Source: Heterocephalus glaber (lineage: Eukaryota; Chordata; Mammalia; Rodentia; Bathyergidae). Taken from it: DNA of 64,000 nt. Position numbers and translations under genes: made by a program. The DNA is taken from the NCBI RefSeq assembly GCF_000247695.1, contig NW_004624734.1, forward strand, positions 31,875,821 through 31,939,820, read 5' to 3'. Within the stretch, counting starts at the first letter, position 1; each line of letters begins with the position of its first letter. Below, in pieces: positions 33,461 to 44,021 of this stretch. The notes under the pieces were generated by a model that ran no database searches, was not told the DNA's origin, and saw nothing but the letters and a program-made list of their open reading frames with translations.

Positions 33461-33712
33461 CTGGTCAGGCATGGTGATATATGCCTGCAATTTCAGCTAC
33501 TTGGGAGGCTGAGATGGGAGGATCACACATTTGAGCCCAGCCTGAGCAATTTAGTGATTTAGTGAGACTCTGTCTCAAAATAAATAATAAAAAGGGCTAG
33601 GAATGGAGCTCAGTGCAAAGACCCTAGGTTCAACCCCTACCACTAAACAAATAGGGCAGAGGATGTAGCTCAGTGGTGGACACCTCTGGGTTTCATCCCT
33701 AGTGCTACAAAA
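33461..33712 (+). mobile_element. B1-ID-ID trimeric SINE
   Basis: A B1 half (CAGGCATGGTGATATATGCC) is followed by two ID-like units: 33,595-33,650 (GGCTAGGAATGGAGCTCAGT) and 33,655-33,708 (GCAGAGGATGTAGCTCAGTG), each with a box B and a short A-rich end. Confidence 0.8.
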
Positions 33713-34739
33713 AGTAAAAACATAAAAACCACACACCTAGTGATCTTCTAATCTTTGGAATTTGCTGAATTTCTATTAAATTTTGCAATATTTGTTCAAT
33801 TAAACTTTCAGATTAAGTATTTGTATATGTTACTAGATGATTAATCTTATTGTCATACAAAAAATAGAAGTAGGTAATTTTGCTTGACAGGTGAAGCTCA
33901 TCTATGTTTAATCCATCTTTCTTTCTTTTTTTTTTTTTTAGCCCATCTTTCTTTCTTCTTCAAGTTTTCCTTCAGCGATTTTACTCAACTGCTTCTGTAA
34001 CATCTCCAGTCCAGAGGATTTAATGTCTGCTAAATTGAAAGGGCAAAGTTGACACCTGCCTATTTCAGTTGCTTATTACCATTTAGCTTCCAGGAAAAGT
34101 ACTACATTGAAAAGGGAACTTTTGTATCTGGTAAAATTCCAAAGCACTTAGCCAGTTTCCTCAATGGGGTCAACTCAGTGACTCCCAACCAAGTAGCTGG
34201 AGGGTAGCTACTTGCGGTCCAGACCACAGCTGTTAGCTAACAGCTGTACAACTTCTAGGTTCCAATAATGCTTCTTAGGTCTTGCAAATGTATCTGGAAC
34301 CAATGAACAGAAGTACTTTCTACTTCACTGGACTGTCTCAATTTTCTTCTTCCTTTTCTTTCTCTCCCCACCCCCACTTCTTCCTCCTTCCGTCCCTCTT
34401 TTTAGCGAGGACAGCTAAGGCATCCAGCAAGTCAAGGCACCGATCGTGCTCCCTGACTAAGCGTCACCCCCAGCCCCTTCTCAATCCCTTTCTCCCTTTC
34501 TTTCCCATAATAACATTCTATTACCTACCCCACAGAACAATGCAGCCTTTTCCTTTTTTGCTGAAAAGCTGGAGGAAAAGAGAATTAGAGAACTGAACCG
34601 GGGAACGGAGGGTTAGTGTTAAAATTACGCTGAGGGCGAGGGCAGGTGCACTGACCAAATCTCCAGGCAACTTTCCCCCGACTGTCCGGTCCTAACCCCC
34701 TTCTTTTTGACTGTGTTAGAGGGGGATACAGGAGGCGGT
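33713..34739. other. Unique sequence upstream of the DCAF5 CpG island
   Basis: No repeats except a T tract at about 33,922 flanked by CATCTTTCTTTCTT on both sides. CpG density rises from about 34,600. The frame at 34,282-34,596 is low-complexity Ser/Phe-rich and not called. Proximal regulatory elements of DCAF5 may lie here. Confidence 0.5.
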
Positions 34740-35179
34740 GGATCGTGGTAGGAGGACCCGAGCTTTTGCCCGCGGTCCTACACCCTTGGCCGAATTTTCC
34801 CTGAACTCGGCCGGCGCTGGGCCTCTGGCGGCCGGGGCGGGAAGGTCGGGCGAGCCCGCAGCACGGTGGGCACTTTGTTCAGTGCATTCAACTTTCCACG
34901 GTGCTGGGAGGCCTCAGCTCGGCCGCCGCCCGCGGTCTCCAGGCCTCCAGGCCGCAGCCCGCGTTCTTCCGGCCGGCGTGCGGGGGAGGGGCGGCGGCGC
35001 CCGCGTGCGTCTAAGTCGGCGGCCGGCGGAAGGGCCGCGCGAAAAGCGCGGCCGGAGCTGAGGATCAGCTGCTGAGGGGCGGAGAAGCCGAGGGAGGAGT
35101 CTCGGGGGGAAGAGGAGCGGGAGGGCTCGTCTGGAAGCCGCGAACACCGCCGAGCGTCGGCACACCTCGCTGCTCTGCC

Positions 35180-35191
35180 ATGGCTGGCTAG
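35180..35191 (+). promoter_or_regulatory. Three-codon upstream ORF (Met-Ala-Gly-stop)
   Basis: ATG GCT GGC TAG lies 109 bases before the end of the 5' leader. Its ATG has G at -3 and G at +4 (GCCATGG), a stronger start context than the DCAF5 ATG. If transcription begins upstream of 35,180, ribosomes would meet this minimal ORF first and DCAF5 would depend on leaky scanning or reinitiation. Whether it is in the mature leader is inferred. Confidence 0.55.
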
Positions 35192-35204
35192 GGCACCATC
35201 CGGA

Positions 35205-35218
35205 GCGCTGCGCAGCGC
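35205..35218. promoter_or_regulatory. NRF1-like palindrome GCGCTGCGCAGCGC
   Basis: A perfect 14-base palindrome centred on TGCGCA lies 82-95 bases upstream of the DCAF5 ATG. NRF1 sites are palindromic GCGCA-type motifs common in CpG-island promoters. This one resembles a tight version and has not been tested. Confidence 0.4.
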
Positions 35219-35299
35219 GGGGGGAGGGCGGGCGGGAGCGGCGGCCGCGCGCGAGGCCGAGGGAGGGGCGGCGGCGCGAGCGGCGGCGGCGGTTCCAGC

Positions 35300-35513
35300 A
35301 TGAAGAGGAGAGCTGGCCTGGGGGGCAGCATGAGGTCAGTGGTGGGCTTCTTGTCCCAGCGGGGCTTGCATGGGGACCCCCTGCTCACTCAGGACTTTCA
35401 GAGGAGACGCCTGCGGGGCTGCAGAAACCTCTACAAGAAGGACCTCCTCGGCCACTTCGGCTGTGTCAATGCCATTGAATTCTCCAACAATGGAGGCCAG
35501 TGGCTGGTCTCAG
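35300..35513 (+). CDS. DCAF5: DCAF5 coding exon 1 (N-terminus, start of WD40 repeat 1)
   Basis: The first 71 codons plus one base of codon 72 encode the N-terminus of DDB1- and CUL4-associated factor 5 (WDR22). The protein starts MKRRAGLGGSMRSVVGF and continues into HFGCVNAIEFSNNGGQW at about residues 52-68, the opening strands of WD40 repeat 1. As I recall the human protein, it matches without a change. The family is known to act as a substrate receptor of the CRL4 ubiquitin ligase, with reported roles in turnover of methylated nuclear proteins and of damaged SWI/SNF complexes. The start has A at -3; a second in-frame ATG lies at codon 11 (35,330). The exon ends CAG with the donor GTAAAT, splitting a Gly codon after its first base (phase 1). 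The full protein is about 940 residues, so most of the gene is beyond the window. Reading on past the donor gives 140 codons, but those are intronic. Confidence 0.96.
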
Positions 35514-35640
35514 GTAAATCAACCTCCTTCCCTCCCCGCGCTTCCCCTGTCTCTCTCCCCGCTGCCCTCCGACCCCACCCCTCCCTTTTCTGCCCCTCTC
35601 CTGCGGTAGGAAGATTTGGTGTCAAATTAAAGCCATTGCA

Positions 35641-35657
35641 GGGGGAGGGAGGGAGGG
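35641..35657 (+). promoter_or_regulatory. G-quadruplex motif in early intron 1
   Basis: Four G runs separated by single A bases (GGGGGAGGGAGGGAGGG) lie on the non-template strand about 130 bases after the exon 1 donor. They continue into a purine-only GGAA-rich tract to about 35,677. Such a motif can form a quadruplex or favour an R-loop just downstream of a promoter. A second G-rich cluster is at about 35,851-35,871. Confidence 0.6.
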
Positions 35658-36770
35658 AAGGAAGGAAAGGAAAGAGGGTGTTTTCTATTTTAAAAAACCC
35701 AAAATGGTTGACAGGTCCTTAATTCGCTTTATCCCAAGTGCAAAGTGGTCTCTCCTGATGACTGCCCCTCCTGGGTGGGTCGGGGACGGGGGCCAAGTTG
35801 CCGCCTGACAAAGTTTGACGGCAAACTCTTCCTCCGCGTACTTGAAAAGGTGCGGGGTGGGGGTGGGGGGGCATTTTTTGGGATTTGCAAGGGAGGAGGC
35901 CTAGGTGCGCCGGGGGCAGAGGGAGCGCGAGCCCCTGTCGCGGGTGTCATGGAGAAGGGACCTTCGGGCCGGGCGGTGACGGGGCGGACGCCGAGAGGCC
36001 GGGGACCGCGACCCGGGTTTGTGGGTCGGCGGAGGGGAGGTGACGGGCGGCGGGTCGCTGTCGGCCGCCCCCAGGCTCTCCGAGGGCCCCGCTGCATCAC
36101 CATTGGTCCTGTGGCGACCTCTTCCGCGTCTTGTTTTTATTATGGTTTTGAGAGTAGTGGGGGCTCTGAAGCTGAGGGGCACCAGCCGGAACTTGAATGC
36201 GCAGCTCGCGAGGTGGGGGGTGGTTGGACGACCCCCGGGCGACTTGTTGGCGGGAGCCCGGCCCCCTCACCCCGCTTCCCCGAGGCCACCGTTGCAGGTG
36301 GTCTGCGCTTCTCCGCCCTCCCGCCCAGCGGGGCCTGGCTGCCCTCAGGCTCACCCTCTGGGGTGGGGAAAGTGCCGAAATCGAGGCCGGGGCTCCGGCC
36401 CGGCGGTGTAGGCCTCGCTCTCCCGGGGCTCCTAGCGACAGGCAGCTGAATCGATAGCCTATTGCTCCCGGGGAGGCCCCGACCCCGCGGCGGCCGCGAA
36501 TCTGTCTCGGGGGAGGTGCGTCCGTCGCCGGTGGGGGCGCTCGCTGCCGCAGCCCCCTCCTCCCTGGGGTCGCGGCCGGAGGCGAGGGCGGTTAGGGAGG
36601 GGCGTCAGCGGGGGAGGGGGCGGCTCCCTGAAACCCTGCTTGGTGAAGGAGGGCGAGGTGGTCGGGCGTTCCCGCTCGCCTTCTGCCTTCCTTCGTTTCT
36701 TTTCCTGCATTGGGAGGCGGGAACCGGGAGCCCAGCGCAGGTCGTGGCGCTTAGCTTCACCCAGGTATCC

Positions 36771-37414
36771 CCAGTGGATTTCTAATTTGCATAAGCTGGC
36801 AGCTCGTCAGACACTTCTGGGATCACAGCAAAGCATCTGTCTTTGCAAGTAACGGTAGGAAGTGACAGGGTGCCTATAGTCCAGTTTGGAGGAGCAAGAC
36901 CAGACTTGTGTGATCATTTCACGATAAACCTTCTGGGATTTCTCCCGAACTGACCTGACCCTTTCACACACACACCGCCCCCGCCCCCCTCATCATTTTC
37001 TCTTTGACTACATAGAGTTTGGCACTAGATCATCCCAGGAAGAAACCTGATATTCCACTTTAAGGCAGACCCCACACAAAAACTTCCTTCCCTCACACTG
37101 TCATAAATTTCAAAGCAAAAATGGAGAAAGATCTCTTTAAAGAGGGAACAGTATCCCCCCATTCCCCCTTCTGCTGCTTCTGTACATATTCCTGTCTTCT
37201 GAGACAGGTATTCCAATGGAGATATTCCCAGACAAACGTTAGCTTAGAGAGGGAATATTAGGGTACTCTTAGACATCTAAACTAATCCAGCTAATTAAAT
37301 CACAACTACTCATTGCCCAGTTTAACACCCTTAAAACAGATTTATTTTTTGAGATATGTTACACGTATCATACAACTCTCCCATTTAAAGTTAGTACTTT
37401 TTAAAAAGTTACCT
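36771..37414. other. Unique intronic sequence after the CpG island
   Basis: No repeat recognised. A short CACACA/CCCCGCCCCCC patch is at about 36,965-36,990. Confidence 0.5.
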
Positions 37415-37415
37415 C

Positions 37416-37500
37416 CAGGGGCGGGGATTTAGCTCAGTTGTTCCACTGCCTGCCTCTCAAGGGAAAGGTCCCGAGTTCGATCCCCGATACCAAAAAAAAA
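37416..37500 (+). mobile_element. ID SINE
   Basis: GGGGCGGGGATTTAGCTCAG...CGAGTTCGATCCCCGATACC and A tail. Confidence 0.93.
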
Positions 37501-37537
37501 AGTTCCCTTCATTCTTTCAGTTACTCCCCTTATCCTT

Positions 37538-37623
37538 TTGGGTGGTGTGTGTGTGTGTATATGTTTTGCTGGCAGTCAAACTATGGGCCTGGGTCCTAGT
37601 GCATACACACTCTACTCCCAGCC
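37538..37623 (-). mobile_element. Diverged ID-like SINE with 17-bp target-site duplication
   Basis: The body (GCAGTCAAACTATGGGCCTG...CTCTACTCCCAGCC) is heavily changed, and the tail is a GT repeat, yet TTACTCCCCTTATCCTT is identical at 37,521-37,537 and 37,624-37,640. Confidence 0.75.
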
Positions 37624-37640
37624 TTACTCCCCTTATCCTT

Positions 37641-38765
37641 GTGTAGGATCATCCTCAATACTGTATATTAATTCCATTTTTCCTAATCTTGGTCAGTTCA
37701 TTTCCTTTGGCTTAATTTTAGCCTGTAGAAGATCGTCTTTTGCACAGGACAGGCCCTGGTTCTAGGCATTCACTTCCTTAACCTTTCTAGGCCTAGGTTA
37801 CCCTCCTCCAGTACTTCCTGGGTTCCAGCCTTCTTTGTCCCTTGCTCTTCCTCCCACCCCCTACACTCCCTCTAGTTCAGTTCTTCCTGTTTCTTTTTTA
37901 TCTGCTCCTGTCCTTGTACTTACTCCTTCCAGCAGCCTTTTCCACTGAACCCTCCAGTTTGGCTCAAATGGACCTGGCTTTTTTTATTGGTTCTCTGAAC
38001 ATGGAATTTTGGTTAAAAGCCTTTTTAGCTATTCACTTTCCATTATGAGTACAGCTTGTGCTGACACAAAGTTCTTCCTGCTTGCTTCAGATAAGGAAGC
38101 TCCCTTTGGGAGTCTTAATACACCTTAACTAGTTAAAGCCAATTGAATTTTTTTTCGGACAAGTCCTTCAGTAATCTTTCCTGGTTTAAATTATCTTAAG
38201 TGTTGTGTTTACAATTTTTCTTATCTATTATTGTCCCTTATTAACACTTATTACCTGAAAGGGAGCATATACTATTTTGAGTTAATGCTATCTATCCTTA
38301 ATAAGTGACAAGAATATTCACAACATTTAGTTGTTCTTCTGTCTTGTCTGGATTAAAACCCTTATGAGTGATGATTAAAATGATAGATTTTTCATAGTTC
38401 ATTGTTTTCACTTACTAATTAATTGTTTGGGCAGGCTCATGTTTCTGGCAGTTGCTATGTAGTATTTGATAGACTTTGCTTACATCCAGAGAAAATATTT
38501 GTGTAAGTCCTGTGGCTATAGAAAATACTATTAGTTAAGGCCACATCACTTATCTGTCCTAATGGCCTCTTCCAGGCACAGTGAGGTCAACAGATGGTAA
38601 GAGTAAAGAGAAAATTGGGACTGAGAAAAGATGCTCTGCTGAGAACTGAGATTATGACAGCAACAAGTGGGACAATGTTTGTTGGACACTTTAAAACACT
38701 AAAATATTTAAAACTAAACAGTATTTTTCTTTGGTGTTGTCCAGAGAGGGCATCACTATGGTGCC
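37641..38765. other. Unique intronic sequence
   Basis: About 1.1 kb without a repeat I can name. The frames at 37,842-38,048 and 38,594-38,839 show no domain. Confidence 0.5.
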
Positions 38766-38950
38766 ATGTAAAACAGTGTGGTATAGTTGACACATGGTTA
38801 AAATCATTGTTGTGTCATGTAACGTGTGATCTTAGTTAAATTACTAAGCCTCTGTGGGCCTGTTTGCTCTGAGGTATACACAACAGGAATACCAGCATCT
38901 ACCTGAAGGGCTGTTGTGAAATCTGCATTAGGCGAGGTATAGATTGGATG
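38766..38950 (+). mobile_element. MIR SINE
   Basis: GTGTGGTATAGTTGACACAT, TGTGATCTTAGTTAAATTAC, AAGCCTCTGTGGGCCTGTTT and GGGCTGTTGTGAAATCTGCA follow the MIR consensus in order. Confidence 0.75.
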
Positions 38951-39134
38951 CTGAACTGAATGCTAGTCTTTCAGAGCAAAAACTGAGTTTGTTTTTTTTC
39001 CCCTTTGAGATTGTAACACATGGCATCATTCATAGTTGACATTTTTTCCTACGGTATGGGTAATAGATCTGTGCAAATTGAGCAGCCAATATAGTTTTGT
39101 GACTTCTAGTTGTGAAATGGAGAGCACAATGTGG

Positions 39135-39275
39135 TATGGAAAACCTGCCTGGGATTTGGTGTCATGTGATTTGAGTTGGAGACTTTACCAGTAACAGATT
39201 GTCATTAGATAAATCATTTCACACCTCATCTGTAAAATGGGGTTAAAAGATTGCTGTTAACTACCCAATAGTATG
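39135..39275 (+). mobile_element. MIR SINE
   Basis: GATTTGAGTTGGAGACTTTA, AGATAAATCATTTCACACCT and CATCTGTAAAATGGGGTTAA follow the MIR core. Confidence 0.75.
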
Positions 39276-39299
39276 GTAAAATTTATTTTATTTTATTTT

Positions 39300-39489
39300 T
39301 TTTTTTTTGGTAGTGGGGATTGACACCAGGGCCTTTGCATTGGGCTATATCCCAGCCCCCTCCTTTTTTATTTTGAGGCTGGGTCTTGCCGAGTCACTAA
39401 ATTGCCCAGTCTGGACTTGAATTTGCAGTGGTCCTGCCTCAGGCTCCCAGAGTGCTAGGATTATAGGTGTGTACCGCCATGCCCAGCTT
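39300..39489 (-). mobile_element. B1-dID dimeric SINE
   Basis: Reverse strand: ID-like half (GGTAGTGGGGATTGACACCA) then B1 half (ATTATAGGTGTGTACCGCCA). Confidence 0.87.
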
Positions 39490-39950
39490 CAATGAAATGT
39501 TACCTGTTTCAATATGTTATGTGTTTCCATGAAATGAAACTACTTGATTTGGAGTGAGCATTATCTTTTTATCAGTCCAGTTTATGCTTGATGATTATGT
39601 ATATTTACTCATTTTAGAGGCAGAACAATACTGTATGTTGAAATGTTTCTTACAAGAAAATTTAACAGCATTAAGGAAGTTAGGGTCCAACATATCCAGA
39701 GTCTGCCCCCAAAAAATACATTAGGAAAAGAAAAACTTGTACAAGCATTTTAATACTAAATTTATTGAGATATCATGAAGTTAATACAAGTTACCTTTGG
39801 TCTCTACAAGAGGTGTTGGAAAGTGGTGGCCATTAGCTTCCAGACATTAATTAGTACAGCAAACTGCTGAAATGTGTATCCAGTTTTTTTGGTGGACTCT
39901 GTATTTTAGGTGATAATCCTGGATTTATCTTTCAGGTCTTTGGTTGTATC
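39490..39950. other. Unique intronic sequence
   Basis: AT-rich sequence, nothing recognised. Confidence 0.45.
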
Positions 39951-39952
39951 TC

Positions 39953-40065
39953 CTATGTATGTATGTATGTATTTATTTATTTATTTATGTATGTATGTAT
40001 GTATTTAGCAGTGCTGGAGATTGAGCCTAGGCCTTTTGTCACTGAGCCACATCCCCAACTCCTGT
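39953..40065 (-). mobile_element. ID-like SINE with (ATGT)n/(ATTT)n tail
   Basis: Tetranucleotide repeats (39,953-40,005) form the tail side of a short reverse-strand tRNA-derived SINE (GCAGTGCTGGAGATTGAGCC...CTGAGCCACATCCCC). Confidence 0.8.
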
Positions 40066-40495
40066 TAGGTACTTTCAACTGCCTTCACCTCTTACGCTTT
40101 TTCTTTTTCCTATAGTGGAATACTTTATGTTTACTTTTTCTTTTTGAAGAAGATGAACATCTTTTTGGGAGTTGATTGGAAGTCAATCAGGAAATAGCTC
40201 TTTGTGCATATGACTTGGAATGTAACTCTGCCTTATATCTTATAAAGGGTTTTGTGCAATCATTCTAAGCATTAAACAAAAATAAAGATTTGGTTCTTTG
40301 AGGATAAGAGTTGCTATGTTATTATTTCCCTATCATTGAGTTTATCATTGGATACTGTAGAGCTAGCAAATTAATAGTGCATAAGGGTAAAGTTTTTGAA
40401 TTATATTGAGAGATTATAATCTTTGTGTGTGTGTGTATGCTATGAGTAAATGTAGGAAAAGTACATCCAGAAGCTTTTCAAATGGTGTCTGTGCT
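40066..40495. other. Unique intronic sequence
   Basis: AT-rich; one short GT run at about 40,424-40,438. No gene. Confidence 0.45.
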
Positions 40496-40497
40496 GT

Positions 40498-40662
40498 TTC
40501 AGCACTAGAGTATAGACCTTGGAGTCAGACTGGCTGGCGTGAATACCAGCTCAACTACTAGCTAACTACAACACCTTTGACAAGTCACTTATCTTCCCTC
40601 TTGTCTATTTCTGGGTAAGGACAGTACTTCTCAAGATTGTAGTGAAGATCGAATGAAAGGGA
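40498..40662 (+). mobile_element. MIR SINE
   Basis: TATAGACCTTGGAGTCAGAC, GACAAGTCACTTATCTTCCC and AGATTGTAGTGAAGATCGAA follow MIR in order. Confidence 0.8.
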
Positions 40663-40664
40663 GA

Positions 40665-40820
40665 GCTGGGCATGGTGTCACACACCTATAATCCCAGCAC
40701 TCAGCAGCCTGAGGCAGGAGGATTGATTGCCTTGAGTTCAGGCCAGCCTGGGTTACACAGTTCAAGGTTAGCCTGAACTACTAGGGAGACCCTGTCTCAA
40801 AAAAAACAAACAAACAAAGA
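40665..40820 (+). mobile_element. B1 SINE, extended form
   Basis: GCTGGGCATGGTGTCACACA...AGTTCAAGGTTAGCCTGAAC...CCCTGTCTCAAAAAAAAC. Confidence 0.93.
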
Positions 40821-40844
40821 TTGAATGGAATAACTGGAGGTGAG

Positions 40845-41035
40845 GCACTGGAGGTGGCTATACACTCCTGTAATCTCATCTACTCAGGAGGCCGAGGCAG
40901 GAGCATCACCTGGGCAATTTAGTGAAACTCTTGTCTAAAAATTTAAAAAAGGGCTGGGGATATGGCTCAATAGTAGAATGCCTGAGTTCGATCCCTAGTA
41001 AAACAACCAGTCAATCAATCAATAAAATAACACAA
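40845..41035 (+). mobile_element. B1-dID dimeric SINE
   Basis: B1 half GGAGGTGGCTATACACTCCT then ID half GGGCTGGGGATATGGCTCAA, tail (CAAT)n-like. Confidence 0.87.
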
Positions 41036-41106
41036 GGCCTGCAGTTGCTATGGGTGCTATTCTGGAACTGTTACTATTCTTTGTAAACTTTTTAAAATCT
41101 TTTTTG

Positions 41107-41190
41107 CCCGGGATTTAGCTCAGTGGTTTTGCCGTCTGCTGCACAAGCGCAAGGACCCGAGTTCGATCCCCGGTACCAAAAAAAAAAATT
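41107..41190 (+). mobile_element. ID SINE
   Basis: GCCCGGGATTTAGCTCAGTG...GAGTTCGATCCCCGGTACC and A tail, immediately before the inverted L1. Confidence 0.94.
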
Positions 41191-41969
41191 TTTTTTTAAA
41201 GCAAAACATTTATTAGTATATTGAGATATACATAACCATAACATTTATCATAGGGAATTTGTACCTGTACAAAATATATCGTTCTTTTTTTCCCATTCCT
41301 CTCCCCTCCCTTAGACACCTCTTCCCTTCCTTATTTTAGTATATGTGCTACTGAAGCAAGACCTCCCCTCCTTATTTATGAAATCTTTGTCTCCAATTTT
41401 TCTTTCTATTCTTTTTTTCTTGTCCCTTCTTTCCTTTCCCGGTTCTCCCTCCTTTGTTCCCCTTCACATTTGAACATTTTCTCCCCATTTCCCAATATCT
41501 ATTATACATTTTGGTCATTATTTCCACTTTTGGTTTCTCACACCAGAGAAACAATATGATATTTAAACAGGTGTGTTTGATTTTTCTCACTTAAGAGTAT
41601 GGTCTCAAGGTACATCCATTTAGCTGCAAATCTTTCAAGGTTATCCTACTTCATGGCAGAGTATTACTCCATTGTGTAAAAAAAAATCTTTATCCATTCA
41701 TCAGTTGGTATTTGGGCTGTTTCCAAGATTTAGCTATTACAAACTGCTGCTATAAACATGGGTGTGCATATATCGCTGTGGTATGATACTTCTAATTTTT
41801 GTGGGAAGATGCCAACAAGGGGAATACCTGGGTCGAATGGAACCTCTAGTTTTAGTTTTTTGAGGAATCCCTACACTGATTTCCACAGTGGTTGCACCAG
41901 TCTACACTCCTACTAACAGTGGAGTAGGGTTCCTTTTTCCCTACAGCTCCACCAGCATTTGTTATTGTT

Positions 41970-42057
41970 GTTTTCTTTTTTGTTACCAGGTATCGAACTC
42001 AGGACCTTGTACTTGCAAGGCAGGCCGCGGCACCTCTGAGCTAAATCCCTGGCCCTT
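41970..42057 (-). mobile_element. ID SINE in the inverted L1
   Basis: TTTTTTGTTACCAGGTATCG...CTCTGAGCTAAATCCCTGGC. Confidence 0.92.
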
Positions 42058-42919
42058 GATTTCTTGATAACAGCCATTCTTTCTGGAGTGAGATGGAATC
42101 TCAGCACTGTTTTAATTTGCATCTCTCAAATGATCAGTGATGTTGAACATATTTTCAGTATATTTATTTGCCATTTCTACTTCTTTATCTGAGAAGTGTC
42201 TATTCATTTCTGATGCCCATTTTTGGATTGGGTCTTTAAATTTGGGGGGGGGAATCCTGATTTTTTTTGAGTTCTTATATATTGTATATAAGAGGAACAG
42301 CTGGCAAAAATCTTTCCCATACTCTGTTGTGTGGTTGTCTCTTCACAGTATTGGTGGTTTCTCTTGCTGTGGAAAAGCTTTTTAATAAGATGAGATCCCA
42401 GTTGTTGATTCTTTGTGATAGTTGCTGTGTGATCAGGGTTTTGTTCATAAAGTCTTTGCCTATATCAGTGTCTTCAAGAGTTCTACCTAATCTATCTTCC
42501 AGCAAATTTAGTGTTTCTGTTTTAATATTTAGATCTTTGATCCATTTTGATTTTAGTTTAGTGCATGGTAAGAGATAGGTGTCTAGTTTTAATCTTTGGC
42601 ATGTGGAAAACCAATTTTTCCAGCATCCTTTATTAAAGAGGCTGTCTTTCTTCCAGTGAAGCTGTTTGGTTCCTTTGTCAAAGATAAGTGGATGAATGTG
42701 TTAGGACTTGTTTCTGCATCTTCTAACGTGTTCCATTGATACTTAGGTCTGTTTTTTTTTTTTTTTTTTGCAAGTACCATGCTGTTTTATCACGGTAGCT
42801 TTGTAGTATAATATCAAGTCAGAATTGTGATGCCCCCTGCCTCCCCTTTGTTGCCCAGAATTGCTTTTGGTACTGTAGGTCTCTTCAGGTTCCAAATGAA
42901 TTTTAGGATTGTTTTCTCT

Positions 42920-43013
42920 TTCTTTCTTCCTTTTTTTTTGGTACTAGGGATCGAACTCGGGTCCTTGTACTTGCGTAGCAGGTGGTGAAACCACTTAGCT
43001 AAATCCCCGGCCC
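42920..43013 (-). mobile_element. ID SINE with 10-bp target-site duplication
   Basis: Flanked by TGTTTTCTCT at 42,910-42,919 and 43,014-43,023. Confidence 0.94.
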
Positions 43014-44021
43014 TGTTTTCTCTAATTCTGTATGATATGCTGTTGGTATTTTGATTTGGATTGTATTAAATCTGTATAACAATTTTGAAAGTGTGGGCAT
43101 TTTCAGTATATTGGTTCTTCCTATCCAACAACAAGGGATATCTTTCCTTCTGATATCTTCTTCGATCTCCTTTTTCAGACTACTGTAGTTTTCCATGTAA
43201 AGGTCTTTAACTTCCTTTGTTAGATTGATTCCTAGGTATTTCATTTTTTGGGGATGCTATTGTGAAAGGTGTTGTATCACTAATTTCTCTCTCAGTAAAT
43301 TTGTTGTGTGCAGGAATACTATCATTTTTGAGTATTGACTTTGTATTAAGCTATGCTATTGAATTTGGTTATTAAATCTAGAAGCGTTTCAGTGGTGTTT
43401 TGGGGGGGTCTTCTAGTTAGAGTATCACGTCATCCACAAATAATGACAATTTAACTTCTTCCTTTCCTATCCTTATTCCTTTTATTTCTTTCTCTTGTCC
43501 AATTGCTCTGGCTAATGTTACAGAACTATATTGAATAAGAGTGGTGGTAGTGGATGTCCTTATATTGTTCCTGCTTTTAGAGTGAAAGCTTTCAGTTTTG
43601 GTCCATTTAGTATGATGTTGGCTGTTGGTTTGTCATAGATGGCTTTTATCAGATTGAGATAAAGACCATGTATTCCAGTTTTCTGTAGGGTTTTTATCAT
43701 GAATGGGTGTTGGGCCTTGTCAAATGATTTTTCTTCATCTGTTGAGATGATCATATGCTTTTTGTTCTTGGCTCTGTTAATGTGTTGTATTAAGTGTATT
43801 GATTTGTGTATGTTGAACCATCCCTGCATTCCTGGGATGAGTCCTACTTGATTATGGTATATTTCTTGATGATTTGCTGCGTTCTGTTTGTCAGTATCTT
43901 ACTGAGGATTTTTGCTTCTATATTCATTAGGGAGATTGGCCTATACTCTTTTGGTTGGATCCTTCTCTGGTATTGTTTCTAGGAATGAGTTTGGGAGTAT
44001 TGCTTCCTTTTCATTTTCTTT

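Larger units (their letters stand above)
34740..36770. promoter_or_regulatory. DCAF5: CpG island: DCAF5 promoter, 5' UTR, exon 1 and start of intron 1
   Basis: This stretch is strikingly G+C-rich and CpG-dense (many GCG, CGG and GGGCGG boxes), unlike the AT-rich repeats on both sides. It contains no recognisable TATA box next to exon 1, so a dispersed TATA-less promoter is expected. The transcription start cannot be fixed by eye; it is probably between about 34,900 and 35,170. Short CGG runs lie just before the start codon (about 35,265-35,292). Long open frames here, such as 35,745-36,449 (+) and 35,729-36,103 (-), come from the scarcity of stop codons in GC-rich DNA. Confidence 0.9.

Noticed and set aside
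34738..35061. 107-codon frame upstream of DCAF5
   Set aside because: GC-rich Ala/Arg/Gly composition, overlaps open frames on the other strand, ends before the DCAF5 leader; no known protein.
35514..35722. Extension of the DCAF5 frame beyond the exon
   Set aside because: A consensus donor (CAG/GTAAAT) ends the exon where the known protein continues differently.
35745..36449. Long open frame of 234 codons (+) in the CpG island
   Set aside because: It is in intron 1 GC-rich DNA where stop codons are rare; several frames on both strands are open at once, and the translation is Gly/Arg/Pro-rich without a domain.
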